A stretch of DNA of 17,624 bases from Spirochaetia bacterium (GCA_007128345.1 SKXS01000188.1:1-17624); one strand, 5' to 3'; positions 7,176 to 15,339 are shown, counted from the first letter of the stretch. The notes: generated by a model from the sequence alone, not told the origin. Made by a program: numbers and translations.

Positions 7176-7748
7176 TCATACCCGCAGCAAGCCTCGAAAA
7201 CCCCTCGAACCGAAGTATGCATGCGCACCGTTATGATATATAAAGACATGGCCGTAGCGGCGGTCACCAAAGAGCGCGCCGCCGAGCCTCCTGATATCAT
7301 GGGGCGTCATCAGCCAGCTTGATGTTTTCGAGTCAAAATCGCCAAGCTGCTGAAGCTCACGGTAGTGCGTTTCAGTCAACAGCTCAATACCCATGGCGGC
7401 TGCCATGTCACACGCATTATCTTCCGGTACATAGTGTTTCCTAGAATCCTGTCCTTTATGGTCAAAGCACACATTTCTCCGGCCTGCAGGACTTTCCGCA
7501 GAACAGTCAAAGAATATGTATTCGCCTTTATCGTCATCATAGGCGACAACATCCGGTTCACCGCCGGTTCTTTCCATTGCTTCGAGTGACCACAGTTTTT
7601 CACGATGCGATTCCAGTTTTATCTGCACATCACCCCATTGCATGCCTTCATGGCGGTGTGTGTTTGCATTAAAACGAGCTTGCAGCACCATGAGCAGTTT
7701 GCTCAAATGTTCCGTCGGCAGCCCGGCATGGGCAATCTTTTTATTCAT
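7176..7748 (-). CDS. DUF4256 family protein
   Basis: This is a 190-aa full-length member of the DUF4256 family, recognised from the conserved runs KLWSLEAMERTGGEPDVV, YIFFDCSAESPAGRRNVC, DMAAAMGIELLTE, LGDFDSKTSSW and GGALFGDRRYGHVFIYHNGA. No function is established for the family. There is no signal peptide or membrane segment, so it should be cytoplasmic. No Shine-Dalgarno sequence is visible before the ATG at 7748. A -35/-10 pair upstream would start transcription almost at the ATG, suggesting a very short leader or leaderless mRNA. It is a single gene, convergent with the EFG-II gene and about 100 bp downstream of trmB on the same strand. Confidence 0.88.
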   Translation of the reverse strand: MNKKIAHAGLPTEHLSKLLMVLQARFNANTHRHEGMQWGDVQIKLESHREKLWSLEAMERTGGEPDVVAYDDDKGEYIFFDCSAESPAGRRNVCFDHKGQDSRKHYVPEDNACDMAAAMGIELLTETHYRELQQLGDFDSKTSSWLMTPHDIRRLGGALFGDRRYGHVFIYHNGAHAYFGSRGFRGLLRV

Positions 7749-7757
7749 AATGATTTA

Positions 7758-7786
7758 TTCGTATCAAAGCATCTGTCTATTGTCAA
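7758..7786 (-). promoter_or_regulatory. Candidate promoter for the DUF4256 gene
   Basis: A perfect TTGACA (7781-7786, minus strand) is 17 nt from a weak TACGAA (7758-7763). The predicted start is within a few bases of the ATG at 7748, which would explain the missing ribosome-binding site. Confidence 0.4.
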
Positions 7787-7853
7787 CAACGGTATTCGTT
7801 CCTGCATTATGCTTGCTCCATCCGAGTGGTGTCCGTAATACTATCCCGCTCTC

Positions 7854-8501
7854 TCACTGCATGCGCACCATGATCTCTGTGACGGTGTGGTCCTTCGCCA
7901 GGCCTTTCTGTTCAAATTTCGTCACCGGTCTCCAGGGATACGCATCAGTGCTTGTCAGTTCCTCAAAACTCTCCAGCACTTCCCGGATGTGCAGGGCATA
8001 GGGCTCCCAGTCGGTGACGCAGTAGATATATCCTCCCGGCTCCAGCAAAGGCAGCAGGGATGCGATAAAAGGCTTCTGGATAAGTCTGCGCTTGTGATGC
8101 TTCTTCTTGGGCCAGGGGTCCGGAAAGAAGATATGCACCCCGGTAAGCGTACCGCGGGGAATCATGCGGGATATCACCTCGACGGCGTCATGGCGGATAA
8201 TCCGTATGTTGGAAATTCCTGCCTGTTCGATTTCATTGAGGAGGTTTCCCACTCCCGACGGAAAGACCTCGACGCCCAGGTAGTGCACATCAGGGTTCCT
8301 CCGGGCAATCGCCAGGGTCGCCTCCCCCATGCCGAAGCCGATCTCCATGACCGACGGTTTGGAAGCCAGAAACTCATTGAGGGTTTCACTGCCTTCAGGA
8401 GAAAACGGTATGCCGTATGTGCTTTCGTATGCATGCAGCGCGCGCTCCTGCAGCTTCGTAAGCCGTCCTGATCGCAGCACAAAGCTTCGTACGGTCCTCA
8501 T
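7854..8501 (-). CDS. trmB: tRNA (guanine-N7-)-methyltransferase
   Basis: TrmB uses S-adenosylmethionine to make m7G46 in the variable loop of tRNAs. The 215-aa protein shows the SAM-binding glycine-rich loop EIGFGMGE (53-60) and the family signature FPDPWPKKKHHKRR (126-139). It also has a late TDWEPYA segment, as expected for the single-domain bacterial enzyme. I chose ATG 8501: GAGG lies 8 nt upstream, the protein then begins MRTVRSFVLRSGRLT, and its length fits the family. A start 13 codons earlier would overlap mfd. It lies 10 nt after the mfd stop, so the two are co-transcribed and the ribosome-binding site overlaps the mfd stop codon. Confidence 0.95.
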   Translation of the reverse strand: MRTVRSFVLRSGRLTKLQERALHAYESTYGIPFSPEGSETLNEFLASKPSVMEIGFGMGEATLAIARRNPDVHYLGVEVFPSGVGNLLNEIEQAGISNIRIIRHDAVEVISRMIPRGTLTGVHIFFPDPWPKKKHHKRRLIQKPFIASLLPLLEPGGYIYCVTDWEPYALHIREVLESFEELTSTDAYPWRPVTKFEQKGLAKDHTVTEIMVRMQ

Positions 8502-8511
8502 GGGGTGTTCC

Positions 8512-11500
8512 TCACGGCACAAGCCTCTGAAGCTTTTCAAGGATGAACAGCGACTTGTCCTTCAGCGAGATCGCCTCGGTGCTCATGAGCAGGACATGGG
8601 GATGCCGGGGATCGAGCCTGACGCTCCCCCCGCTCTCTCCAATGAGCTCCATCACCCGCTTTACCGAGATGTTCGCTACCCGGAAGAACTCAACACGCAC
8701 CTTTCCCTGACGTTCCCTGAGGGAACTCACTGAAAGCTTTCTGCAGATGATCTTGAGCTCCGCAATATAGAGCAGGTTTGCCACTTCATCGGGAACGGGT
8801 CCGTAGGTGTTCTCCAGATTGGCGGTCACTGATTCAAGCTCATAGGGAGTTCTGATGGATGCAACCCGTTTGTAGACCTCAAACTTTGTCGAAGCATCCT
8901 GGATGTAGCTGTCGGGGATGAATCCCGAGTAGTCCAGATCCAGCAGCACCTCGGGAACCGGTTCAGTCTGCTGCTTCTCACTCATGGCGGCAACAGCCTC
9001 GTCGAGCATGCGGAGGTACATATCCAGACCGACGGTGGCCATATGGCCGTGCTGCTCCCTTCCGAGGAGGTTCCCTGTTCCCCGGATCTCCATGTCCCGC
9101 ATGGCGATCCTGAATCCCGAACCGAGTTCGGTATGATCTGATATCACCTTGAGGCGCTTCATGGCGACCTCTGAGAGCGCACGGTCCGGCGGATAGAATA
9201 GGTACGCGTAGGCCTTCTGGTCGGAACGTCCCACCCTGCCGCGCAGCTGGTAGAGCTGGCTTACCCCGTAATTGTCCGCCCGGTCAATAATGATCGTATT
9301 CACGTTGGGGATGTCGATGCCGTTTTCTATGATGGTTGTGGAGACGAGCACCTGATAGCTTCCGCCTATGAATGCGCGCATCCTATCCTCCAGGGTATGG
9401 GAGGCCATTCTCCCGTGGGCGTAGGTTATGGAGACCTGGGGCATCATGCGCTGCAGCAGCGTCACGGTCTTCTGAAGGGTCCGCACCCGGTTGTGGAGGT
9501 AGAACACCTGACCTCCCCGCTCAACCTCCCGGAGGACCGCTTCCACAAGCAGCTTATCATCGAACTCATTGATGATCGTCTCAATGGGAAGGCGCTGCAG
9601 CGGGGGCGTGGTAAGCAGTGACATGTTCCTGATCTTCAAGAGCGACATGTAGAGGGTGCGGGGTATCGGGGTTGCCGACAGCGAGAGACAGTCCACCGAC
9701 ACCTTGAGCTCCTTGATGCGCTCCTTGTCCTTCACCCCGAATCGCTGCTCCTCGTCAATGACCAGCAGTCCCAGGTCCTTGAAGCGCACATCCTTCTGGA
9801 GCATGCGGTGGGTTCCCACCAGGACATCCGCCCTTCCCTCCTCAAGGTCCTTCACAATGCGTCTCTGGTCCCGCGCATCCACAAGCCGCGAAAGGAGCGC
9901 CACGTTGATGGGAAAGTTTCTGTTGCGCTCTAAAAGTGTCCGGTAGTGCTGCTCTGCGAGAATCGTCGTCGGAGCAAGAAAAGCGGCCTGTCTTCCAGAC
10001 GTTACCGCCTTGAATATTGCACGCAGGGCCACCTCGGTCTTGCCGAATCCCACGTCCCCGCAGATAAGCCGGTCCATGGGTTCGCCTTTCTCCATATCAG
10101 TCTTGACGTCGGAGATGCACGCCAGCTGGTCCTCGGTCTCCTCAAAGGGAAAGGCCGCCTCGAACTCCACCTGCCAGTCTGTATCCTTCGGGAAGGGGAC
10201 CCCCCGCTGACGCTCCCGCTGCGCATAGAGGGCAATGAGTTTCTCCGCAAGGTCCTCCACGGACTTCTTAACCCGCTTCTTCTTGTTCTCCCAGGAACCG
10301 CTGCCCAGGGAATCAAGCCTGGGCGGCGAGGTCTCGTGGCCGATGTACTTCTGCAGGAGGTTCACCTGTTCGATGGGAATGAATACCCGTTCCTTGTCGG
10401 CATATTCAATGAGGATGTAGTCCCGCTCCTTGCCGGCGGCCCGGATCCGTTCAATCTGGATGAATTTCCCTACGCCGTACTCTAAGTGTACGATGTAGTC
10501 GCCTGGATTCAGTTCAACAAAGGTGTCTAACGGACTCGACTTGACATTGGCAAGGGTGTTTCGATGACGCTTTTTTCTGCCGAAGAGCTCGTTCTCGGTG
10601 ACCGCCATGAGCTTTGCGTCGGGAAACGAGAATCCCGACGAAATGTCCTCTTCGACGAACTCAAGAGAAAATTCTCTGAAGAGGAATGAGAGCCGTTCAA
10701 GCTGGCTTCCTGATCCGCAGAAAAGATAGATGGAGTAGCCTGCATCCAGGAGGCTTGAGAACTCCTCCTTGCAGTAGGTGATATTCCCGAAGTACGATCT
10801 GGCGCTCCTCATCCCGAATGACAGCGCATGACGGGCGCCAGCATCCTGCCTGATCTCTTCAAGCGTGATGGTCATCCGCAGTGCCTGAGTCCATGCCGGG
10901 TAGTCAAAGAGGACCTCTTCAGTCCGCATTGCATGGGAGAATCTGCTGTAGGCGCTGCGGTACGCATCCCTGCACTCCTGCTGCAAGGAAAGCCATCCGT
11001 GGCGAAGGGATTCCTTACCCTTGAGCAGCACCCTACTCTCCGGGTCCAGGATATCAGCTGCGTGTCCGAAGGTATCATCCTCATCCGCGGCTATGGGAAG
11101 CAGCGTCAGCTGCTTGAGGCGCTCCCCATTCGACACCTGGGATATAGGATCAAACGGGCGGACTGATTCAACGGTATCCCACGAGAAGACGATCCGGTAC
11201 GGCTCACCCGCATCGGGAGGGAAGATATCCAGCACTTCTCCCCTGAGGGTAAACTCGCCGTGCACCGACGTCTTCGGAACCCTGAGGTACCCGAAGGAGG
11301 CGAGCTGCTGAGCCAGCGCATCAAGGGAGTACGCAGTGTTGCAGGAGATCTGCAGCGGTTCCCGGCTCAGGGATGCCAGCCCCATGACAGGAAGGATAAA
11401 TGCCCGCAGGGTGGTAATGATCACCTGCGCTCCTCCCCGACGTATGCGGTAGATGCTGCTGATCTGGTCGGCATCAGTATAGTAGCTTCCGTCATAGAAG

Positions 11501-11784
11501 GCGTGGAGAGACTGGCCGTTTGCAGGAAGGTATACCGACGGAACCTGCAGGAGCTTGAGATCTGAAGCAAGATGCCGAGCTTCGTCCTCAGAGACCATGA
11601 TCACCGTCAGGGGAACAGTAAGTGACTTCCTGATATTCCCGAGCAGCACTGCCAGGGGGAACCCCTCAATGCCGTGGAGCGCCAGCGTATTCTCACGGGA
11701 GACATTGAGAAACTCCTTGAGGGCTCTGCTGGGTTCTGATTCGTTGATATGCCGGGTAAGGTCTGCGATGAATTCCTGCATCAT
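8512..11784 (-). CDS. mfd: Transcription-repair coupling factor Mfd
   Basis: Mfd is the ATP-driven translocase that pushes stalled RNA polymerase off DNA lesions and recruits UvrA. The 1090-aa protein is slightly shorter than E. coli Mfd (1148 aa) but has every module. A UvrB-like N-terminal region fills roughly residues 1-350. The RNA-polymerase interaction domain starts at PGDYIVHLEYGVGKF (427-441). The translocase carries Walker A GDVGFGKT (576-583), DEEQ (677-680), the SATPIPRTL motif (702-710) and QLRGRVGR (846-853). A TRCF C-terminal domain follows. Two adjacent ATG codons open the gene and no strong ribosome-binding site is visible. trmB follows at 10 nt. The inositol-phosphatase-like gene is divergent across about 100 bp. 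Confidence 0.97.
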   Translation of the reverse strand: MMQEFIADLTRHINESEPSRALKEFLNVSRENTLALHGIEGFPLAVLLGNIRKSLTVPLTVIMVSEDEARHLASDLKLLQVPSVYLPANGQSLHAFYDGSYYTDADQISSIYRIRRGGAQVIITTLRAFILPVMGLASLSREPLQISCNTAYSLDALAQQLASFGYLRVPKTSVHGEFTLRGEVLDIFPPDAGEPYRIVFSWDTVESVRPFDPISQVSNGERLKQLTLLPIAADEDDTFGHAADILDPESRVLLKGKESLRHGWLSLQQECRDAYRSAYSRFSHAMRTEEVLFDYPAWTQALRMTITLEEIRQDAGARHALSFGMRSARSYFGNITYCKEEFSSLLDAGYSIYLFCGSGSQLERLSFLFREFSLEFVEEDISSGFSFPDAKLMAVTENELFGRKKRHRNTLANVKSSPLDTFVELNPGDYIVHLEYGVGKFIQIERIRAAGKERDYILIEYADKERVFIPIEQVNLLQKYIGHETSPPRLDSLGSGSWENKKKRVKKSVEDLAEKLIALYAQRERQRGVPFPKDTDWQVEFEAAFPFEETEDQLACISDVKTDMEKGEPMDRLICGDVGFGKTEVALRAIFKAVTSGRQAAFLAPTTILAEQHYRTLLERNRNFPINVALLSRLVDARDQRRIVKDLEEGRADVLVGTHRMLQKDVRFKDLGLLVIDEEQRFGVKDKERIKELKVSVDCLSLSATPIPRTLYMSLLKIRNMSLLTTPPLQRLPIETIINEFDDKLLVEAVLREVERGGQVFYLHNRVRTLQKTVTLLQRMMPQVSITYAHGRMASHTLEDRMRAFIGGSYQVLVSTTIIENGIDIPNVNTIIIDRADNYGVSQLYQLRGRVGRSDQKAYAYLFYPPDRALSEVAMKRLKVISDHTELGSGFRIAMRDMEIRGTGNLLGREQHGHMATVGLDMYLRMLDEAVAAMSEKQQTEPVPEVLLDLDYSGFIPDSYIQDASTKFEVYKRVASIRTPYELESVTANLENTYGPVPDEVANLLYIAELKIICRKLSVSSLRERQGKVRVEFFRVANISVKRVMELIGESGGSVRLDPRHPHVLLMSTEAISLKDKSLFILEKLQRLVP

Positions 11785-11851
11785 AGCTGCAGAAGCCTAC
11801 CATTAAAGCAGCTTATGGAGCAATAGGCTTTCCGGGATAGCTTTTTTTTCG

Positions 11852-11857
11852 TATACT
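11852..11857 (+). promoter_or_regulatory. -10 element for the inositol-phosphatase-like gene
   Basis: TATACT lies 26 bp before the ATG at 11884, after a run of eight T (11842-11849). No good -35 is seen at 16-18 nt. AGGAG (11873-11877) is the ribosome-binding site. Confidence 0.35.
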
Positions 11858-11883
11858 TAACTCATCATACCCAGGAGCAGTCT

Positions 11884-12696
11884 ATGGACCGTACAGCTGA
11901 ACTCTTTGCAGACAGAAAAAAACGAGATCAACTCATAGAGACCGTTCGTATATGCGGAATTGATGCCATGGAGTCCCAAGAGCATCTGTCCCGCACCTAC
12001 AAGAGCGACGGCTCAGTTCTGACGGAAACAGACCTCCGCATAAATAGAAGACTTGTTGCGTGCATTACCTCCCTGTACCCGTCAGCAGGCATCGTATCGG
12101 AAGAGGAGAAGACTCCTCTGCGGGATGACCGGGATGCCTATATTGTCATTGATCCCATAGACGGGACTGATATTTACTCACAGGGCATGCCCTCATGGTG
12201 TGTCGCCGTGGGCATCATGGATACGAATCTGCATCCCGTGGGAGCAGTCATTTTCGCGCCGCGATGGGGCATCGGCCACACCCGGGGCATGCTGGTCACC
12301 CGGTTTCCCGGTGAGGAACCCTGCATGGACGGAGAAGCCCTGCCGAAAAAGAATTACCACTATCCCCCCAAGCAGATTGCCGCAGCTTCGGATATCCACC
12401 ACCAGCTCAATCTCAGCGGATTTAACGGAAAAGTTCGCTCGTTCGGCAGTTCCATCCTCCATGCCCTCATGCCCGCTGTCCACTCGCATATAGACATGGC
12501 CCTCATCACACCATGCTACATCTGGGACATAGCACCGGCACACGCAGTCATTGATGCCATGGGACTGGAGCTTATGTTAATTAACGGCAGCAAGCTGGAC
12601 TACCGTGACAGCCTGCACAGAAAGAAGACAGAGGACTATGCCGTGGTCGGCACCCCCGAGGCTGCAGCATATCTGCTGGAATCAATCGGGCGGTAG
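11884..12696 (+). CDS. Inositol monophosphatase-family phosphatase
   Basis: This is a 270-aa Mg2+-dependent phosphatase of the IMPase/CysQ/HisN superfamily. The metal-binding motifs are present: SEEE (72-75), DPIDGTD (90-96) and WDIAPAHAVIDAMG (214-227). The KSDGSVLTETD segment (40-50) also fits. Substrates in the family include inositol phosphates, 3'-phosphoadenosine 5'-phosphate, histidinol phosphate and fructose-1,6-bisphosphate. The motifs do not decide between these, and no sulfur or histidine genes lie nearby. AGGAG is 6 nt before the ATG. It is divergent from mfd and convergent with the transporter gene, whose stop is 16 bp away with no obvious terminator between. Confidence 0.88.
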   Translation: MDRTAELFADRKKRDQLIETVRICGIDAMESQEHLSRTYKSDGSVLTETDLRINRRLVACITSLYPSAGIVSEEEKTPLRDDRDAYIVIDPIDGTDIYSQGMPSWCVAVGIMDTNLHPVGAVIFAPRWGIGHTRGMLVTRFPGEEPCMDGEALPKKNYHYPPKQIAAASDIHHQLNLSGFNGKVRSFGSSILHALMPAVHSHIDMALITPCYIWDIAPAHAVIDAMGLELMLINGSKLDYRDSLHRKKTEDYAVVGTPEAAAYLLESIGR

Positions 12697-12712
12697 ATTC
12701 CCCGTATATCCC

Positions 12713-13402
12713 TCACTGCACCTGCACTATCCCCCGGTCCTTCCATCTCCTGGCCAGGTAGATAAAGGGGGTGTCCGCAGCAGCCACCGCCCACTTGAGC
12801 AGGTAGGTGCTTGCAATGATCTGGATGAGGACCTCCATGGGGAACACGCCGGCAAAGGCGATAAGGGTGAACACCACCGAGTCGATAAGCTGGCTTACCA
12901 TGGTGCTGGCATTATTGCGCAGCCAGATAAACCGTGCCTCAGGCCTCTTCCGCTTCCAGAAGCTGTAGGCCCAGATGTCGTGGACCTGGGATATTCCGTA
13001 GGCGATGAGGCTGCCTGCGGCAATCCTCGGCATGAGGCTGAAGACCTGGGCAAGATGCTCGTGGATGAAGTCCGCAGGGGAAGGCTCAAACCGCAGCGCA
13101 AGGTGCATAAAGAGTGTCATGGTGATAAGTGCGAAGAAACCGATACCCACCGCTTTGCCTGCTGCACGTTTCCCGTAGTTCTCGTTGAGGATGTCCGTCG
13201 CTAAAAAGCTCGTGGCGTAGATGATGTTTCCCAGGGTGGCCTCAAGCCCGAAGAGGGTTATCGTCTTGGTGACCTGGATGTTCGCAAGGATGACAGATAT
13301 GGGTATCCATGCGTAGAGGCCCGTTTTACCCCACAGGCGGTAGCAGGTCATAACTGCGGCAAAATTGAGCAGCAGCATGGCAAGCCAGAGCAGTTCATTC
13401 AC
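12713..13402 (-). CDS. yhhQ: Queuosine precursor transporter, VUT/YhhQ family
   Basis: This is a 229-aa integral membrane protein with about six hydrophobic segments. The family hallmarks are FLATDILNENYGKRAA (residues about 66-81), the SQVHDIWAYSFWKR segment, and the later RNNASTMVSQLIDSVVF run. YhhQ proteins import the deazapurines preQ0 or preQ1, or queuine, for making queuosine in tRNA wobble positions. The start is GTG 13400-13402, with GGAGG 6 nt upstream, and it overlaps the stop of the upstream NTPase gene by 8 nt, indicating translational coupling. No queuosine biosynthesis genes lie in the window. Family is confident; the exact substrate is not determined. Confidence 0.92.
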   Translation of the reverse strand: MNELLWLAMLLLNFAAVMTCYRLWGKTGLYAWIPISVILANIQVTKTITLFGLEATLGNIIYATSFLATDILNENYGKRAAGKAVGIGFFALITMTLFMHLALRFEPSPADFIHEHLAQVFSLMPRIAAGSLIAYGISQVHDIWAYSFWKRKRPEARFIWLRNNASTMVSQLIDSVVFTLIAFAGVFPMEVLIQIIASTYLLKWAVAAADTPFIYLARRWKDRGIVQVQ

Positions 13403-13916
13403 GCGCAGCCTCCCCAGTACGCAGGACTGTATATGTATAAAGCGAAAACATCCTGATTACCTCCTCTAGATAGGTCTCCCTGACCACCAGGACGGGAACG
13501 ATATCCGGGGTGGAGGTCACCAGCCGCACGGTATCACAGAATCCCTTTCCCTGCAATTCGTATCGTCCAACCTCATCGATGCAGATAACCTGGTGCGCAG
13601 CGAAAATCTCCTTTTTTATGAGCGCATCCGCCCAGCTGAACGCGTCAAGGGAGAACCAGAAGGCGCTCGTGGCGCGCTCCGCCTCACCTGGAGGAAGCAT
13701 TCTCCGTTCCGTGCGCAGTGACGGCCGGCGCTTCCCTGAAGCAACCGAGATGAGATCATAGCCGATGCGCTGATTGTGCAGGTAGATTGTTTCTGATATT
13801 ACTCCGCCGCAGGAAATATCTTGAGATGCGCATGAGTCTATGTAGGCTTTCAGTCTGGTGCTCTTGCCTGAGCCCACATCTCCGGTGATGATCAACGGAT
13901 GCAATTGCCCTTCCAT
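13395..13916 (-). CDS. THEP1-like P-loop nucleoside-triphosphatase
   Basis: This is a 173-aa P-loop protein of the NTPase_1/THEP1 (COG1618-like) type. Walker A is ITGDVGSGKST (10-20). A GGVIS...QRIGYDLISVASG segment follows, as in THEP1, and Walker B is VICIDEVGRYEL. THEP1 enzymes hydrolyse NTPs in vitro and their physiological role is unclear. I chose ATG 13916, nine bases after an alternative ATG (13925), because it places the P-loop close to the N-terminus as in the family. A longer reading to 14078 would run antisense across the MobB-like gene. Its stop overlaps the GTG of the queuosine precursor transporter, so the two proteins are probably made together. That linkage is the main clue to function and is only suggestive. 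Confidence 0.78.
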   Translation of the reverse strand: MEGQLHPLIITGDVGSGKSTRLKAYIDSCASQDISCGGVISETIYLHNQRIGYDLISVASGKRRPSLRTERRMLPPGEAERATSAFWFSLDAFSWADALIKKEIFAAHQVICIDEVGRYELQGKGFCDTVRLVTSTPDIVPVLVVRETYLEEVIRMFSLYTYTVLRTGEAARE

Positions 13917-13931
13917 GTCCACCATGATACT

Positions 13932-14462
13932 ATGGAGAGCGTGAAAGGAACATCCCCCCTCGTGGTGACCGTCAACGGATGGAAGGATACCGGAAAGACC
14001 ACCTTGGTGTGTGCGCTCATCAGTCACTTCAGCAGACTGGGAAGAGTCAATGCCGTCAAGGTATGCAGCTCCAAGCACGTCTCTTCAGGCACAGAGAGCG
14101 ACACTTCACGGATGGATCGCTCGGGTGCCCGTTTCATCCTCCTGCTGGAAAAATCGGTCTGGGAGGCCAGCGGCTCCTACGATCATCTGGCTGTTGAACA
14201 TCCTGAGCTGAAGGACGCACTGCTTACCGTGTGTGAGGGAGTGCGCACTGAAGACTCGCTGGGCTGCGTGGTCTATACCGAGGCCTCCCTGGCAGACGGG
14301 ATCAAGCCGGGCCATCGGGAAGCCCGCCTGCTGATGCACGACGGCAGCGGTTCGGTAAGGGAGTTTCTTGAACGCACACGCACAGATGATCAACTGACGG
14401 CTCCCCGGGATGATGTGCAGGAGCTGATTGCATTAATTGAGGAGGAACTGCATGATACGTGA
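13932..14462 (+). CDS. MobB-like P-loop NTPase
   Basis: This is a 176-aa P-loop protein. Walker A is GWKDTGKT (16-23). The next block, CSSKHVSSGTESDTSRMDRSGARFILL, resembles the KHxxH...D...S...AGA region of MobB, the GTP-binding helper of molybdenum-cofactor guanylylation. The usual first 'MKxxxxVG' strand is replaced by VVTVNG. No moa, mob or molybdoenzyme genes are in the window, so a MobB role is not supported by context. The start is uncertain: ATG 13932 has no ribosome-binding site, and GTG 13941 or GTG 13962 (after AAAGGAA) are alternatives. The gene faces away from the THEP1-like gene with only 6-15 bp between starts. A 57-aa gene overlaps its 3' end. Confidence 0.65.
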   Translation: MESVKGTSPLVVTVNGWKDTGKTTLVCALISHFSRLGRVNAVKVCSSKHVSSGTESDTSRMDRSGARFILLLEKSVWEASGSYDHLAVEHPELKDALLTVCEGVRTEDSLGCVVYTEASLADGIKPGHREARLLMHDGSGSVREFLERTRTDDQLTAPRDDVQELIALIEEELHDT

Positions 14463-14625
14463 AGAGGATTTTTCCATCTCGCTGAAGGTCTCGGGGACCA
14501 AGCTCCCGGTAAACGGCTATGTAAAACGGGTGTTTGCTTCGGTTATTCTGTCTCTGGTGACTACGCTCCATGGAGGAGAAAATCCGGACTTAATTGAGAT
14601 CAAACTGGAAAAACTAGATAAATGA
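14452..14625 (+). CDS. Orphan 57-aa protein
   Basis: This small soluble-looking protein begins MIREEDFSISLKVSGTKLP and ends IEIKLEKLDK. It has no membrane segment or cysteine motif, and alternating strand- and helix-forming stretches suggest a small beta-alpha-beta fold. Translation is well supported: AGGAGG lies 7 nt before ATG 14452, inside the end of the MobB-like gene, and the two frames overlap by 11 nt. This implies coupled synthesis and perhaps partnership. I do not recognise a family. Its last 12 bases overlap, tail to tail, the end of the ACT-like regulator gene on the other strand, with no terminator between. Confidence 0.65.
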   Translation: MIREEDFSISLKVSGTKLPVNGYVKRVFASVILSLVTTLHGGENPDLIEIKLEKLDK

Positions 14626-15261
14626 CTGGAGGGACTCGAAGACCTTCAGCGAATCGGGTCGGTCCACCACGAAGGTAAGCTCATGGGATGTGGAGAGGAT
14701 CTCGTAGACGTTGATGCTCTCCCATGCCAGCCGGCGCACCGCCTCAGATATGATGCCCGGAGTGTGCACGAAGTCCCCGTTGAAGATGACCGTCACAGCC
14801 ACGAGATCATCCCTGGAGTGGATGATCTGCGCATCGTGGAAGAGGGAGATCACCTGGTCACGGTATTTCTGGCTTACGGCAATGCTGATCTCGTTGTTCC
14901 CGATGGTGAGGGCGAGAAAGTCTCCCCGCTGGATGGAGACCTGCCCATAGACATCCTGGAGCCGGTCCAGCAGGTCATCCCGCTTGACGAGATTGATGTC
15001 AAAGATATTGGTCTTCATGGAGATCTCGTAGGTCAGCTTGCTTTCAGTCATCGGATATTCCCGGCTTCTGAGCTCCTCCGAAAACCTGCGCAGCGCCATG
15101 ACCACCGCACTCTGGGTAACCTCCCTGCCTGTCTCATGCTCCACTTCGCCAAGGATCTCCTCCGCAAGATTTCCATAGCTCAATATACCCCGGGACATGG
15201 CTTCCAGAAGAAAGGGCCGCTTTTCTATAAGTGTCTTCACTGCACTGCTTACTGATTTCAT
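14614..15261 (-). CDS. HTH plus ACT-like domain regulator
   Basis: This is a 215-aa protein. Residues 1-65 look like a helical DNA-binding region (RGILSYGNLAEEILGEV, then SAVVMALRRFSEEL). Residues 75-140 form an ACT-like fold, and 153-215 a second ACT-like unit (TPGIISEAVRRLAWESINVYEI, then LTFVVDRPDSL) close to the regulatory ACT of aspartokinase. Similar HTH-ACT proteins of unknown role occur in archaea and some bacteria. I infer an amino-acid- or metabolite-responsive regulator, but the DNA target is unknown. The ATG at 15261 has no clear ribosome-binding site. The gene is divergent from nrdR across 96 bp and may bind the palindrome between them. Confidence 0.65.
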   Translation of the reverse strand: MKSVSSAVKTLIEKRPFLLEAMSRGILSYGNLAEEILGEVEHETGREVTQSAVVMALRRFSEELRSREYPMTESKLTYEISMKTNIFDINLVKRDDLLDRLQDVYGQVSIQRGDFLALTIGNNEISIAVSQKYRDQVISLFHDAQIIHSRDDLVAVTVIFNGDFVHTPGIISEAVRRLAWESINVYEILSTSHELTFVVDRPDSLKVFESLQSFI

Positions 15262-15268
15262 CTATTTG

Positions 15269-15297
15269 TTACCATACTTACGTAATGTTATTATAAT
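15269..15297 (+). promoter_or_regulatory. Promoter for nrdR
   Basis: TTACCA (15269-15274) is 17 nt from a perfect TATAAT (15292-15297). The start would be near 15304, giving a leader of about 54 nt. It overlaps the divergent promoter, so the two genes may compete for RNA polymerase. Confidence 0.5.
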
Positions 15298-15319
15298 CAC
15301 AAACCTGGGACCTTTACAA
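15290..15319 (-). promoter_or_regulatory. Promoter for the HTH-ACT gene
   Basis: On the minus strand, TTGTAA (15314-15319) is 18 nt from a perfect TATAAT (15290-15295). The -10 overlaps the -10 of the divergent nrdR promoter. Confidence 0.55.
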
Positions 15320-15327
15320 GTAGTCCG

Positions 15328-15339
15328 ATAACCGGTTAT
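15328..15339. promoter_or_regulatory. 12-bp palindrome, putative operator
   Basis: ATAACCGGTTAT is a perfect 12-bp palindrome. It lies downstream of the predicted nrdR transcription start and just upstream of the -35 of the divergent HTH-ACT gene. It does not look like an NrdR box (ACACWATATWTTGT). A repressor site is plausible. Confidence 0.4.

Noticed and set aside
9372..10485. Several long plus-strand frames opposite mfd.
   Set aside because: They are shadows of the highly biased mfd coding strand, with no family resemblance or ribosome-binding sites.
13917..14078. N-terminal extension of the THEP1-like protein by 54 residues.
   Set aside because: It would lie antisense to the MobB-like P-loop, and family members begin just before Walker A.
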